A DNA stretch of 64,000 nt from Fistularia commersonii (GCA_037954325.1 JBBMNZ010000018.1:16155001-16219000); one strand, 5' to 3'; shown: positions 12,301 through 25,170, counted from the stretch's first letter. Numbers and translations: made by a program. Notes: generated by a model not told the origin, from the letters alone.

Positions 12301-12487
12301 CTGTCCAAAAAAAAAAAAAAAACCCTCACTAACCCCAGCTTACTGTTCTGTATATTTCCTGTGCATCGTATATTTGCAAGTGTATTTGCAGTTCCTCTGT
12401 CCTCTATTGTAAGTCGCTTTGGATAAAAGCGTCTGCCAAATGTAATGTAATGTAATGTAATGTAATGTAATGTAATGTAATGTAATG
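11860..12487 (+). mobile_element. 5'-truncated LINE (L2/Rex1-like) with intact RT C-terminus and (TGTAA)n tail
   Basis: An open frame encodes LHRLPAAARIKHKILTLAFK, GPAYLNQMIRPYVPGRELRS and LPQWWNKLPEATRR, the characteristic end of fish L2-type reverse transcriptases. It is followed by the diagnostic 3' end GTCGCTTTGGATAAAAGCG, then TCTGCCAAATG and about ten TGTAA units. The coding end is uninterrupted for about 110 residues, so the insertion is fairly young. A (GT)16 array (12270-12301) and a 16-A run lie between the coding end and the tail. It encodes only a fragment. Confidence 0.85.
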
Positions 12488-13011
12488 TTTCCTCCCGATA
12501 CCGGACGGCGTTTTTTCATTTGACCAATTATGGATCTATTTTCCTCACGCTGCATTTGGACGAACAACTCGGCTCTGGTAAAAGCGGTCCCGGGGGTTCC
12601 TCCGCTCCGTCGGCTCGGTCCGGCGAACTTCTTCTCCGGGTCTGCCTTTGGAGAAGCGGCCTCGGCTTGGCGGGAGCGCGGCCGCCGGTGCCGGCGAGAG
12701 GCGGTAACCCTGGCAACAGCGAGCGAGGCACGTCTATATTTTCTCCCGTTGCCGACTCGGGCTCCTTCCGCCTCCCTCGCTCTCCTGTGACTCACAGGAT
12801 TATTCATCAGCTCCTGTCGCCGGCCGTTCGTTCTGCTCCAGCGATGAGCTCTCGTCGGGTCCCGCTGGAGATCCAGAAGCGAGTATTCGGCCCGAAACGA
12901 GTATTCGGTCTGAGCTCAGACGGTCCGGCAGACCTTCTGTCCCCGTGTCACAGATGTGCGTCTCAGACGGGCCTCCATGCCTACTTCTGCTGAGGTATTG
13001 ACTCAGTGTGA

Positions 13012-13054
<43 letters not shown>

Positions 13055-13552
13055 ACACGTAGGCCGCCACGCTTCCCCTGCAGACAGATCTGTGGTCTGC
13101 CTTTCTGGCGCAGCCGTAGGTGGAAACCAGAATGCTGACGCTCAAAGCCGCGTTCTTCTCTGATGTGCTCCAGTTTTTGCCTCCTCGTCCGGTAAAGACG
13201 CTCCCCTGAGCTTCTCAGCAGAACCTCCGAGGCTGGAACGGAGGACGCCGCCGCTCTGAGCCTCAACGCACACACAGCAGATTCACGTGCGCGGGTTCAA
13301 TACCGCAACCCCGCTCCGCTTCACACGCTTGTTTACAAATCGCAAACATCTCAGCGTACCTGGGCTGACTCCATCTTCTGGACGCTTCCCTCTGGAGTCC
13401 AGATGTCGGGGGAAGGACGTCCACAGGTGGGGAACACTTGGATCTTCACGAGCCAGCGATGTGATCCACCAGCTTCCACAATCTGATGTGTGGGAGAGAT
13501 AAGTTTGAAAGGCTGGACCCATTCATGGCTCACAGCAGCTGGCTTGGCGAGC

Positions 13553-13556
<4 letters not shown>
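12488..13556. other. Gene-free stretch with one (GT)n array
   Basis: GC-rich unique DNA. A (GT)19 array lies at 13016-13053. No gene recognised. Confidence 0.5.
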
Positions 13557-13602
<46 letters not shown>

Positions 13603-13620
13603 CGCACGCACACACGCACA
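13557..13620. repeat. (CA)n array with CACG interruptions at one end
   Basis: The last third carries CACGCA units, a sign of point-mutation decay. Confidence 0.92.
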
Positions 13621-13789
13621 TCTGTTTGATCTGACAGCAGCTCATAATCCCGGCCGTTCAGGACGGGCTCTGGGTGCGAGTGGAGTGCAGAAGTGCAGAA
13701 CATGTCCGTCCGGCTGCACGCTTACCTTCCTCTTCTGCCTTTGGTCCGCTTCCTTCAGCCGATCATCTGCACCGACATCTTCTCCCTCT

Positions 13790-14440
13790 CAGCCTGGGTC
13801 TTCTGGTCCTGGGAAGCAGAGGCCGACGCCTCCCTCTCCCGGGCCTCCTGGTCCAGCTCTTCTCAGGGAATCCCAAGGTGCTCCAAGCCCGGAGACACGG
13901 TCCCTCAAGGATGTCCCAGGTCTTCCCCGGCGTCGCCTCCTCCCGGTGGCCGGAACACCTCACCAGGAGTCAGATGTTATCTGTAAAACTCCAAGTCCAA
14001 ACCCAGGCAGCTGATGGCTCCTTCCATGGGGAGCAGGTCTGGACCACGCCCTTGAGGATGATCTGAAGAAACCCACCGTTCCCACGGAGGAGCGAGGACT
14101 TGGAGACCCGCAGCAGATCACGCCAAACCCCCTGAGAACCTGAGAGATGAGAGAGTCCGTTTATTGAGAGAGGATCGGGAGAGCGGTGCATTATGGGATG
14201 TCCTTCAGCAGAGTGAGCCAATGGCAGCACAGCTCGGGGCTAAGCTAATGCTAACCATGAGCCTTGTTCAGAAGGACGGTTGAGGTTGTCCGCCCCTCCT
14301 GGATGGAGATGGGAAGACGGTTCTGCAGAAGGGGAGGCGTCCAGACCAGACGCCTCCTCATCTGGATCTCCTCCGAGCTCCTCCACGTCCACAAGTCTCC
14401 TCTGAGGGCCTTCGACCGACCGAACCCCCGACAAACACGA
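13790..14440 (-). mobile_element. Probable retrotransposon-derived repeat
   Basis: GATGTCCCAGGTCTTCCCC, CCTCCTCCCGGTGGCCGGAA and CACCTCACCAGGAG resemble a widespread fish repeat in which 'GTCTTCCCCGGGGCCTCCTCCCGG' recurs. GGCGTCCAGACCAGACGCC near 14340 fits the same family. No coding frame is left, and the family is uncertain. Confidence 0.3.
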
Positions 14441-14719
14441 TCATTGTGATAATTTAGGAAAGAACTTTGAACGGCGTGGTTGGGTTTGCGAGCAGAGAAC
14501 GCAGAGAGGAAGGAGAAGATGGCAAAAGCCATGTTTCAAACAGGTCTGAGCAGATAAAGAGGTGCTTCCTGTGGAACAAAGTATCGCCGAGACAGATAAG
14601 GTGTGAGAGAACTCCAGATAACCTGCCGCCATTCTCCACATTTCATTTATCACGTAAAACGCAACTCATTTGAGGAAGTAGCTGTTCCGGGGGTTCGAGG
14701 GCCGGCGTGGGGTTGCAGG

Positions 14720-14778
14720 CCGGGACCCGGGACCCGGGACCCGGGACCCTGGACCCGGATCCCGGGTCCCGAGCCGGC
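14720..14778. repeat. (GGGACCC)n heptanucleotide tandem with palindromic end
   Basis: Four GGGACCC units followed by a mirrored GGATCCCGGGTCCC block, able to fold on itself. Confidence 0.85.
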
Positions 14779-15126
14779 GGGGGCTGACTTCTCTGTTTCG
14801 ACACTTTTCAAATCTGCACACGATCTCACACAAACACACGTCGAAAAAGCACAAATAGCACAGAGATAATCAACAAAATTCATTCTCTGGAAACGCCTTA
14901 CACAGATGAGTATTCATGTAGTACGTGTGCACACACACACACACACACACACACATAATGTATAGATGGGTACTGTGAAGTCTGGATTTAGCTTCGGCGC
15001 TTCACAGAAATGAGATCTGTCAGTGATGACTTACAGTTGCGGTCCGCTGTTCCACGGACTGTAATGATGCGTAAAACATCCGACAGCCACCGATATACAT
15101 TTGCTTTTAATTACCACTTGGCTCGT

Positions 15127-15161
<35 letters not shown>
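15127..15161. repeat. (GT)17 microsatellite
   Basis: Uninterrupted. A shorter CA array lies at 14931-14956. Confidence 0.93.
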
Positions 15162-15491
15162 TATGATTAGAACCCACAGGGTGCATCTGCAGGTCAAAGG
15201 TACTTCTGATACCTCCACTCGCGCCGTGCGACACAACAGCAAACCACAGAGTCAGTTCTGCAGCCTGGACGGGAACCAAAGGTCAGATACGCCGCCGAGT
15301 CTCTCGGCCGACGGCACGGTTCCCCTTGTCACACTCTCCGATCTATGAGAACTTCTAATCTCTATTTTTGTGCTTTTTCAAATCCCGTGCAAAAACGCTG
15401 ATGTGATGCAACCAAAACCCTCTGGACGGAACGCAGCGACGCCTGGCTTCGGCTTTCGGGGAACTTCGTGATGAATTTGAGAAGGTTTTGA

Positions 15492-15938
15492 GAAGATGGG
15501 CAAACTACGGCCCGCGGGCCACTTCCGGCCCGTTGGTCTTTGAAATCCCACCCGCTGAAGATCGCTACAGAAATGATGTGAATGACTGGGAGCTCAAACA
15601 GGAGATTATTTCATTTTTGGAGCTACTTGGGAATTTTCTTGAGCTGAATGACACAGATTGTGTTTGTGATTTAGTCTTCCCTGTGCACGTACCCACGCAC
15701 GGGACGGGAAGCTACGAGGGAGAAACCGGTTTGTGCGTGAAATACAAGCAAACGTCAGAGCTTTCAAAGCCACGCTGGTTTTCAAAGCAAATGTCAGACT
15801 AATGTTGAGTCTGATGTGTACTTTTAACAATTTTTTTTTTTTTTTTTTTTAATGTGTATCGTATCTTGCGCTGACCTGGCCCAGGTCAAACTTTAAAAGT
15901 CAATGCGGCCCCTGAGCCAAACAGTTTGCCCGCCCCTG
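15492..15938. mobile_element. Non-autonomous hAT-like DNA transposon
   Basis: The left end reads GGGCAAACTACGGCCCGCGG. The right end on the other strand reads CAGGGGCGGGCAAACTGTTT, so the ends are imperfect inverted repeats. The 'GGCAAACTACGGCCCGCGGGCC' end is shared by known vertebrate hAT-type elements. Possible target duplications GGTTTTGA and GGTTTAAA flank it. About 445 bases long with no transposase, plus a 20-T run inside. Confidence 0.6.
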
Positions 15939-18514
15939 GTTTAAATCCTCGAGTAGGTGACGGTGAAGTTCACGGAGGGCCAGGAGACCAGGCGACGCGC
16001 ACAAACAACTCGTAACCGTGGTGTGGATGGATCACCCGTCAGAGAAGTGAAAGCGGTTGCAGGGATGGAGCGACGCGAGCCCGAAGGGGGTCAGCGCGAG
16101 TGTGACGGCAGCAGAAGAAGCGCCTGACAGCGGCGCGCTGTGTGGCTTCCCCTTCGGTCACTGCTTCCCCGTCTGCAGGGGAAGCGTGACGGTGCCAGGG
16201 TCCGCCGGTTTATGCGCTGGGCTCCACCAGACTCACCACATTCCCACAAGAGCTGCGCTGAAGGACGTGACTCTGGCCACGCAGCTGCAGCAGCCAGACC
16301 ACAGGGAGCAGGCCCCTTGTGCGCACACACACACACACACACACACACACGATTACATATGCGATCTTAAAACTCGACATATGTTGAGCCTCGGCAGGCT
16401 TCCATCCGAGAGGCAGCAGGTCTTCAAGCTGAATTTTTGTCAAAAAAAAAAAAAAAATCAACATGTTTGCTGCAAACAAAACACAGAATCCTCCTTTTCT
16501 TTCCCCAAAACTAAACTTTTTGGGTGCAGCCTCTCTTCCCCGCATCAGGTACGCCTCCGCTGGTGGTCTCTCATGAGTGAGGTGGATGGAAGAAGCTTGG
16601 AGAAGCTCAAACATGGGGAATCTGCGCGCCCTGAATCGTCCCCTGAACGCGGGACATCCGCTCACTTCAGAAAGCAAAATGACAAATTCGAAGCAGAGAA
16701 AGCGACCCGGCGGTGCAGAGCTGCTCGGTGACAGGCAGAGAGAGGGATGGAGAGAATGAGAGAGAGAGAGAGATGCTGGCGCAGCAGACGTCACATCTGG
16801 AATATCTATAAAAACAAGCCAAGTTAAGTGTTTCATTAAGGGGCCGCTGAGTTTTTTGAGAAGATCCATCTGCTTTCATGCTTGGACAGCTTTCTTCCAG
16901 GACCCGTGTCTGCGGCCGGGACTCACTTTATCAGCGAGTTTGACCCGCCGGCTTCCTCTGAGTCCGACATGAAACCTCTGCTTTCGCCGTGGAAGCGGCG
17001 GAGATTCTGGGCTGTTCGGTGTGTGTGTGTCACGCTCTGTCACCGGAGCCGATGAAGACGGGAAAACCAAACATTAAACTGTTAAATCAACCATCGGGAA
17101 TAAATGTTTAAAAGCAGAAATCAGAATATGTGAGCAAAGGGTCCCTCATCCCCTCCATGGAGACACGCCTGCTTGTCGACTGCTTTTCCGGGACGCTAAA
17201 CATTAAACATGAGATTTCCTATGAGTGAGGATTTTGCCGGACGCCATGTTTTGACTTTAACTTCCCCGAGGGGTAAACCAGTCTCTGCTCTCAAGCAGCA
17301 GAGAGAAAAAATCATGACGGCGGCGCCCTTTTGCCTCCCGTCGTGCCACGTACCGCAAAAAACACATATCCCGAATTCCGCTCCAACATGGCAGCGTGTA
17401 TAAATACCCGGCGTCACTCGCCGCCCCCTCGGCGGCTCGCATCCGATTGCACGGGACGTCGTTTCCAGAGCGAGGCGCTGGGACGCTCTCAGATGTGTGT
17501 TGGCACGTCGGCGTGTGGGGTCGACCCGGGGGGGCCGTGCGGTCACCGACGTAGCGACCGACCAGCGGCGGTCGGGACGGTGTCTAAATCATCTCCTGTC
17601 ACCGTGGAGCCGGCTCTTCCCAGGGCGCTAACCGGAGACACATGGTGGGCCGGGGGCTTCGGCGGGGAGCTCCACAGCCATCAGCCCGTAAATTACAATT
17701 AACGGGATGCGGCGGCGCATACTGACAACCAATCCGCCGGTCCTCCATGGAGGAGCCTCTCCTGCGGCCGCAGCAGAGGTTCTGGTCCTCATGGGACTTT
17801 TACTTATCTTTATCTCCATGAATGGCATGTAGAGGGTGTTCTAATAGTCGCCCTCCTGCTCTTCATCACGTCCTCCACAAGAATGCACCAAACAACAACT
17901 AGGACTTCCACAAATGATCAGACCAACACTGACATCTATTGGCGGCCCGATGGGCCAGCACGCGGAGGAGTGTGTGTGTGCGTGTGTGTGTGTGTGTGTG
18001 CGGGGTTGCGTCCACGCTTTGCATCATCAGCCCATCAGGGCTGCAGCCATGCAGGAGGAGTCCATCTGATCCTCACTCAGTTCTACTCATATTATTAACA
18101 CCGATTTTCTACCATCTATCAATACTGACGATCAGGCGGACGTTTGAAAAGACAAGGTTTCAAATTAATTTATGGATGTTTGGTGACTAAATTTCATGAT
18201 GCAGCTCATGCACGCACACACACACACAGATTAATCACGTCATGTAATCCGTTGTCACATTGCATCTTTGTCTCTGTAAGCTGTGTACAAAGGGACGGAG
18301 CCTGCAGAGATGTTCGGGCAGAACCTCACCCCTCTGGGTTCGGGTCCACCGGCCAATTATGTAAAAATGGTGGGTGGCGTGGAGAAGATCCTGAGCGGCG
18401 TCTCTCAGCGCCCGCACCTTCTCTGATCCGCTGTCAAGGTTAGCAAGGGGAGGAAACACAAAGATGTGTGGGGGAGGGTGGGGTGGGGGTGAGTCATCTG
18501 GATGAGTCATGTGC

Positions 18515-18555
<41 letters not shown>

Positions 18556-18860
18556 ACAGCTCAGGGAAGGATGGATAAGGAAGAGGATTGCCAGGGTGTT
18601 GAGGCCGGGGTGGAGGAGATGAAACCATGTGAAGACATATGGACGCGTGAAGAAGCCCCGCAGCTTGTCCTCACCCCGTGCACTTTGAAGGCGTCGTGGA
18701 GAAACCGACGCTGCAGAAGGTTCTCCACAAGGACAGGGTTCTTCTCAGGGGGTCAGGAGGAACCAGGAAAAGAGGGGAGTCGGGGGGAACCCCGGGAAAT
18801 TTGGTTTGAAACCAATGAGCGGTAATTCACCAAGATACACGACGCAGCGCTTAATAGCTA

Positions 18861-18876
18861 ACGCCCCCTGGTGCAC
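18861..18876 (-). promoter_or_regulatory. CTCF-like motif
   Basis: The reverse complement contains GCACCAGGGGGCGT, a good CTCF core with one mismatch in CCACCAG. It is directly followed by a (CA)n array and lies about 6.6 kb upstream of the candidate host exon. Confidence 0.4.
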
Positions 18877-18914
18877 ACACACACACACACACACACTCAC
18901 ACACACACACACAT
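18873..18914. repeat. (CA)n array
   Basis: One CTCA interruption. It starts inside the CTCF-like motif at 18861. Confidence 0.92.
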
Positions 18915-19299
18915 AGGAAAAGCAGGTATCTTAACGTCCGACGGCCGCGACACGGCAGGAGGCGCCGCTTCCGAGTGTGCAAACATGCTAGCTCCTCTTT
19001 GGCCGGCAGAGTGGTGATGGGCTGAGTCAGATCCGCCGGCGTCTCCGAGTGGATCTGGTTCGGCCGCGGTGAGTCAGCAGAGGGGAAAAAAGAAAAGTCG
19101 GGGCCTCAATCAAACGGCGCTGACGAATCTTCTTGTATCCAAGCGGGCCGGGCAGGAGGACGTTCACGAGGTTCTAACGTGCAGATGAGCCGCAGAGCGG
19201 GTTCTCCATCACCTCCGGCCAGCAAACACCCGGGCCGGTGGAATCAAACCCCTCACGAAAAGATTTATGAGAAGAAGAGGAGCTCTGCATGTCAGAGGA

Positions 19300-19840
19300 G
19301 CTGCTGGACTACGTGTGAGTTCTCTGCTGAGCTCCGCAGCGAGAAGGTGGAGGAACATCTAGAGAGGTTGGAGGTGTGACACGCAGAGGAGAGGGACGGA
19401 GGACGGGCGCAGCAAGATGGAATACATGTGCGTGAATGAGAGGAACCCATGAGGAACAGGGAGGCTGCGGGGAGTGGAGACGAAGAAGGTGGAGGTACTC
19501 GACGTGTGAAGAGCGTGGAGATGATGGGTGTGTTCAAGACAGAAAAGGAAAGGTGGAGATGACACAGGTTAGAGCAGATGTGGTATCTGGTTTGGAGACA
19601 CTGAGAAGGCAGACATGAAGATGTGGAGGTTCCTCTTAGGGAGTGAGGAGGACAGGAGTCCATCAGAGGGACGGCACATGCTAGATGTTCTGGAGCTACC
19701 AGGCAGGAGAAGACAGGAGATTGGTTAGCGTGAGAGAAAGGAGGGTTAGATGGCGGCAGATGTTTGACTGTGGAGCCCCCTGGAGGGAGCGGCCAGAAGA
19801 AGAAGACTCCAACTGGTATGTTCTGCAAGTGTCATTCTTC
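19300..19840 (+). mobile_element. Non-LTR retrotransposon tail relic (LPGRR-type), longest copy
   Basis: It contains GTTCTGGAGCTACCAGGCAG (LELPGR region) and TTAGATGGCGGCAGATGTTT (RWRQMF), then codons for DCGAPWRERPEEED. Stops and frameshifts interrupt it, so it is dead. Confidence 0.6.
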
Positions 19841-20051
19841 GCGTCGTGGATCAGAAAGGTCCAAGGAACGGGAGGATCCCCGTCCTGAAGGTCCTCTCAG
19901 ACCTGGTCGGATCCACAGACCACCAGCAGGAGGCCTGCAGAACGTACGCCACCGAACCGAGGAGAAGAAGGAGGGCTGGACCAGGAGGTTATGGAGGAAG
20001 GAAAACAGGGGGAGCGAGAGGAGGAAGAGGAGTTGGCCAGAATACTGATTA

Positions 20052-20054
<3 letters not shown>

Positions 20055-20096
<42 letters not shown>
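20055..20096. repeat. (GT)20 microsatellite
   Basis: Directly follows the LINE relic and a GGA-rich patch. Confidence 0.93.
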
Positions 20097-20098
<2 letters not shown>

Positions 20099-21950
20099 GG
20101 GGGAGATAAAGATAGACTGATAAAGATCACATCATTTATTCTCTCTCTGAGTGTTGGAGAGCTTCTCTGGGGCCGCAGCCGAGGAAGACGAGGCTCCCGC
20201 GCAACGCGAGGAAGGCGGAATCTGCCGCTCTGAGTCTGAAACGTTGCCTCGGGGCGCGAATCAAAAAAATCAGCGTAAGAACACGAGGTGCAGTGAGATT
20301 CCTGCTCCCGGTGACGTGGAGCCTCCTCATCCTTTATTCATGGCCCCGGCGAGGGCTCCGGTAGCCGGACCCGCCGAGCCAGAGGAAAACTACCGGCCCA
20401 AACCGCCTCTGACTCCAGATGACTTATTAATGCCGGGCTCATCCCAGATTCCCCGGAGCCCGGGACGCCCGTCGGGATCCCGCGGTTCCGACGCCATCCG
20501 GTGGCCCGACTTCGGCGACGCCCATCTCCGGGGTTCCGGACGGTTCCGGTGGAGCGGGCCGGGAGATAGCTGCCGCCGGGGGGGGGGGTTCCCTCGGCTC
20601 CTTCATTCCCGGGGGCCTCGGATTGTAAAATCAAAACATCTGAGAGGAAATGCAAATGTAAAGGATTTGCGTCAACTCGCCGCCGCCGCTGCGCTCCCGA
20701 CCGCTAACAGAGGTCCGACACGTTCTGCAGCTGCTCCTCGTGTCTTTTCTGAGAGGAACCGTTGCTGATACACCGGGTTCTTCACCGCCCCGTCTTTTAA
20801 GACGGTTGGTGTGAACTTAGGTTAGCTTAGCGCTGCCCGCACCGTCCACCTCCTCGCCACCGTCCACCGCCTGGCCTTACAGTCCACGAGAGACAACGAG
20901 AAGGTCCACATCCAGTGCTGGAGCTGCTGTGGTGAGCAGAGCGGCGGGCTCACCTCCGCCAGAAGACAAGAAGTATCTTCTCCTTGGTGCCTGCGGCAAC
21001 GCTCGCAAGATAGCATGAACGGGGCATACAGACCTTACCACAGTAAGCTAAGCTAAGCTAAGCTAAGCTCGCGGATATTGTTTGGCAAGATGGTCAATGA
21101 AGCCGGGATCCGGTTTGCCATTAGCGACCGCTCTCTGATGCGAGTCACATCCCAAATCACGTCCAGGTCTGTGTTTTTTCCTTCTCAGGAGGACGAGATC
21201 CATTTGGCGTCCAAACCAAGGCCTCTTTCCTCAGCGCGCCGAATCAGCGCTCCGTTCGCCGCATCGTCACGGCGAGTCCGCGGACGATTTCGTCCGTTCT
21301 GACGGGCGGTCTGCCGTTCACTGTGTGGACCTTCACAAACCCGCCGGGAACCCGTGAAGAGCGGCGGCCTCTAATCCAATCCAACCCGGGAGAAAATAAA
21401 GGGAACGCCACGGAATTCCGTGTTCTCCATTCGCACGTCAGAGGACGCCCGCCTTCATCCGTCGCCATTTCCTGCAGGTCCACCAAGACGCCTCCGAGGC
21501 CGGAGTTTGTCCGACCATCAACCCTCGACTCTCGGAGGTCTTGTTTTCCCGGCGGCGCTAAATTTTATCATCAGCGCGTCCTCTTTGACCCGCGACAGGA
21601 AAACATAAACCTGCCTGTGCGTCCGCCTGCCGTCCAGGTGAAGCTCTGACTCATTACGCCCTGAATATTTACCTCCCTCTCGCTGTTCCTCGGTTCTCGC
21701 CGGCGGTGAATCATCGTCGGCGCTCCCTCCCCCTCCGTCTGCCGCGGGCCTCTCGCTTCTCCAATCACAAGGAGAAAATCTGCAATTAGCGTCCCGCAGG
21801 AGGAAACGGAGAAACAAAATAACAAAAAAATGATCAGCGCTTCTTCTGTTTGCACGCTTTCACAAAGATAAGAATTATGATAATAATGATGATTACATTC
21901 ATGGCGGAGGTCGGCGTTTCCGCCTCACAAGATGGTCCCCGGTTGGCGCC
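20097..21950. other. Gene-free, CpG-rich stretch
   Basis: No gene recognised. A tandem of five AGCTA units (21044-21069) is the only clear structure. The 205-residue plus-strand frame at 20151-20768 has no recognisable domain. Confidence 0.45.
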
Positions 21951-21960
21951 ATCATGCAGG

Positions 21961-22230
21961 ATGCTGGATCTTCAGACGGCCGTTTTCAGCGTAACCATGG
22001 AAGTTGGCGTTATGTTTACGGAGCGTGCGGCCGAGGAGGAGCGTGGAGAAGATAAACGGAAGAGGACCCGGAGCCGAGCCCTGAGGAACGCCTGAGGAGA
22101 TGCCCGGTGGAGCCTGGAGGCCGTCGTGACTCAAGGATCTGGTAGATAAAGGCGACGCCCACAATTTGGAGAAGGTTGCAGAAGTCGAGGCCCTCAAGGC
22201 GTCCTTGAGCTTTGAGCAAACCACGGCTGG
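21961..22230 (-). mobile_element. LINE (L2-like) reverse transcriptase fragment, dead active site
   Basis: On the minus strand SSGVPQGSAPGPLPFIFS and LRKHNANFHGYAENGRLKI match the GVPQGSVLGPLLF ... FHCYADDTQLYI core of L2-type reverse transcriptases. The catalytic YADD is YAEN here, losing both aspartates of the pair. Only this core survives. Confidence 0.75.
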
Positions 22231-22859
22231 AGGAGGAGGTGGCTGGTGGTTGAGCCGTGCACGTGTGTTGAGAAGATTGCGGAGGTTGTCGTTGTTGTTG
22301 TGGGAAGCCGGTTCCTCTGGGTGAAGAGGCCGTGGGTGTGAGGGACGTCACACTGTGGGGGACGAGAAGCTGCTCAGGCTCACGTCTTTGACTCCACTAA
22401 ATGTTCTGTTGCCAGGAGAAAGTTTTAGATTGCCAGTGATCAGAGGGACGGCCGTCATTAAGGTGGATTTGTCGGAGAAGCTGGTTGAGGTGGTCGAGCT
22501 GCGTCGACCCCTGGAGCTTCTATAATGCAGACCACGGAGCAGAGAAGAAGCGTGTCCAGTGAGAGTGGACAGGACGTTCTGCCGCAGAAAGAATAACCCT
22601 CATGTTCACCCCATCTCAGCTTCTCCTTCACCATCTGCCCTCTTCCCAGGGGGACCTTACAGACCTGGAGAACCACCCTTCTTCTGCTGCTGTGGGCCTC
22701 TTCGCTTCGGTACCATGAAGGATAGAAGGGTAGAGATGGCTTCTGGGAGGGTTGGCTCTGAGAATCCGTTACCTTCTGGGCTGAGCAAACTCCCAGCTGC
22801 GTCCACCATCAGGCACTGACGCTAGATGATGGAGTTGAAGCTAAAGACCAACTGACTGC

Positions 22860-23070
22860 CTGTTCTCTTCTGCTCCATCCATGGAGCTCCATCCATGAAC
22901 CTCCTCTCTGGTCTTCCTCCAGACCTCCTTCGACCTCAGCATCCTTCTCCATCCCTCCTCTGTCCAGGTCCAAACCATCTCAGTGTGACTTTTTCTCCAG
23001 AACATCTACCATGTTGTTCAGAGGAACATCCACATCTCCAGCTCTGCTGCCTTGACCAGACACACCCCGC
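22860..23070 (-). mobile_element. Non-LTR retrotransposon tail relic (LPGRR-type)
   Basis: On the minus strand [17 protein letters not shown] matches the usual LRWFGHVQRRDxEY motif. A near-identical copy lies at 24690-24840. Confidence 0.6.
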
Positions 23071-23139
23071 GGAGAAGATTCCTGCCCTCGATCTAACAAT
23101 CCCGAAGATGATGCCTGTGGCCGGTAGATACAAAGACAA

Positions 23140-23304
<165 letters not shown>

Positions 23305-23349
23305 CTCCCACATATTTCTATTTATTTCTCTGAAGACAAGCATCAGTTA

Positions 23350-23540
23350 ATGGCAGCAGTTTCTGGAACATCTAGAGTCTGGGAACCATCTAAACGGTGT
23401 TTTGTGTCATATGACGTGGGTAGAAGGATGCTGAGGTTGGAGCTTCCAGGCTGGAGGTCTGAAGGAAGCAGGCCGAAGGAGAAGAAGAAAACAATACATC
23501 GATGGGACCGGAAATTAGCCTTAGACCACTTCTAAGAAGA
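23350..23540 (+). mobile_element. Non-LTR retrotransposon tail relic (LPGRR-type)
   Basis: GRRMLRLELPGWRSEGSRP is readable and corresponds to GRRMLRLELPGRRxRGRP. Frames break on both sides. Confidence 0.65.
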
Positions 23541-23774
23541 CTCCTGCTCGTGGAAGCTCATGGTTAGAACACCTACGAAGAAGTCATTGTCCATCATATT
23601 CCACCTGAGTCACTCTGGTGGTGTTGAAGAAAAGAACATCTGAACGACGTGGAGATACCTGCTCATCGTGGAGCTCTCAGAATGCAGAACCTCTTCTGTC
23701 TGGACCTCATCTTCAACCCTCATCACACTGTCAATCCAGTCCAGACCTTGCCAGAGGCTGTGCGTGGTTCTGGT

Positions 23775-23814
23775 GTGTGTGTGTGTGTATGTGTGTGTGT
23801 GTGTGTGTGTGCGC
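23775..23814. repeat. GT array with one TATG break
   Basis: About 19 units. Confidence 0.92.
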
Positions 23815-23955
23815 TTGTTACTTGAGGAGAAGCTCCACAGAGGGACCTCTGAACATCTGATGATACACATACAAAAGTCACATCAAGTGTTGTGAAAATC
23901 ATGTTGCTAAAGATCCACATAAATAATGCAAACAAACTTTGGCTGTGATTCATTA

Positions 23956-23956
<1 letters not shown>

Positions 23957-24000
<44 letters not shown>
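23957..24000. repeat. (GT)21 microsatellite
   Basis: Uninterrupted. Confidence 0.93.
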
Positions 24001-24001
<1 letters not shown>

Positions 24002-24279
24002 AGCCAAGAGTGTCACAAGCATTCATCCAGCAGCTCTTGGAGGAGAAGCTCTGGAGTCCTGGAGGACGGAGGCCTGAGGGGCTTCTCACGCCGTGTATCT
24101 GCAGAACGTTGGTCCTGGTTCTCTGAAGCCTCCTAAGAAACGTCCTCCTCCATTCTGAGCTTCTCATTCCAAAACAAACAAGAGCAGGAGGGAGTGTGAG
24201 CTGAGACTGCTCTGCTCCCAGGGAGGTTTCAGATGTGCATACATAACTACCCTGCTGTTTGAACATAGTCAAACAAGGA

Positions 24280-24333
<54 letters not shown>
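24280..24333. repeat. (CA)26 microsatellite
   Basis: Uninterrupted, ending next to CCATCCATCC. Confidence 0.94.
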
Positions 24334-24334
<1 letters not shown>

Positions 24335-24631
24335 CTGTACTCTCCATCCATCCATCTTCACAGGGTTCAGCCGAGAAGAGAATATAGGAACATTCTAAAT
24401 ACTGAATTTACCCAAATGAATGTTCTCCTTCTTGTCCTTCTGATATTCAACCCCCTCCATCTGTCCTAGACCTTCTGAGGAGACCTGGTCTGATGCTGGT
24501 GGAGCACATCTTCACCGAGGTTTGAGGAACACCTGACTGATGGACCTCATGGAGGAGCAGGCTTGTAGATGAAGCAAACAAAGGACTGTGGATTTGGATG
24601 TAGTCTGATTCAACATAAGAGCTTGATAATA

Positions 24632-24662
<31 letters not shown>

Positions 24663-24689
24663 CACATAGCCAACCATCTCCCCCCATCT

Positions 24690-24840
24690 TACACCATCTA
24701 ACTTCCTGTCCTCCTCTAACCTCCTCTCTGGTCTTCCTCCAGACCTCCTCCAACCTCAGCATCCTTCTCCATCCCTCCTCTGTCCATGTCCAAACCATCT
24801 CAGTGTGACTTTACCTCCAGAACATCTGAGGGAACAAACA
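24690..24840 (-). mobile_element. Non-LTR retrotransposon tail relic (LPGRR-type)
   Basis: The minus strand reads [18 protein letters not shown]. It shares long runs with the copy at 22860-23070, including CCATCTCAGTGTGACTTT, so the two are recent relatives or part of a local duplication. Confidence 0.6.
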
Positions 24841-25035
24841 TTGATGAATAAATACCAGGAATCACACAATTCTTTAAGAAAAGTGATCATTTTGAGAAGT
24901 GAGTCAGAACATCTCCTGGTGGACTCCATCGCTGAGGTTCCTTCACAACCCTGGTGAGCAAACGGGGATGAAGTTCCATCGTGATGAGACCCGAGCGCTC
25001 TCTGGACAGAAGGTGGTGGTGAGTCAGAGGAGACA

Positions 25036-25071
<36 letters not shown>

Positions 25072-25170
25072 TCCACAGGGGACAAAGGGTCAAAGGTCAC
25101 GCTGACAGACAGGATAATCAGCGGTGGCATGCTGACCCTTCAGCGCCGCTCACACCGTACTGGGCACTTC

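Larger units (their letters stand above)
15939..19170. other. Gene-free stretch with scattered microsatellites
   Basis: GT/CA arrays lie at 16325-16351, 17970-18001, 18517-18555 and 18873-18914. No gene or RNA recognised. Confidence 0.5.
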
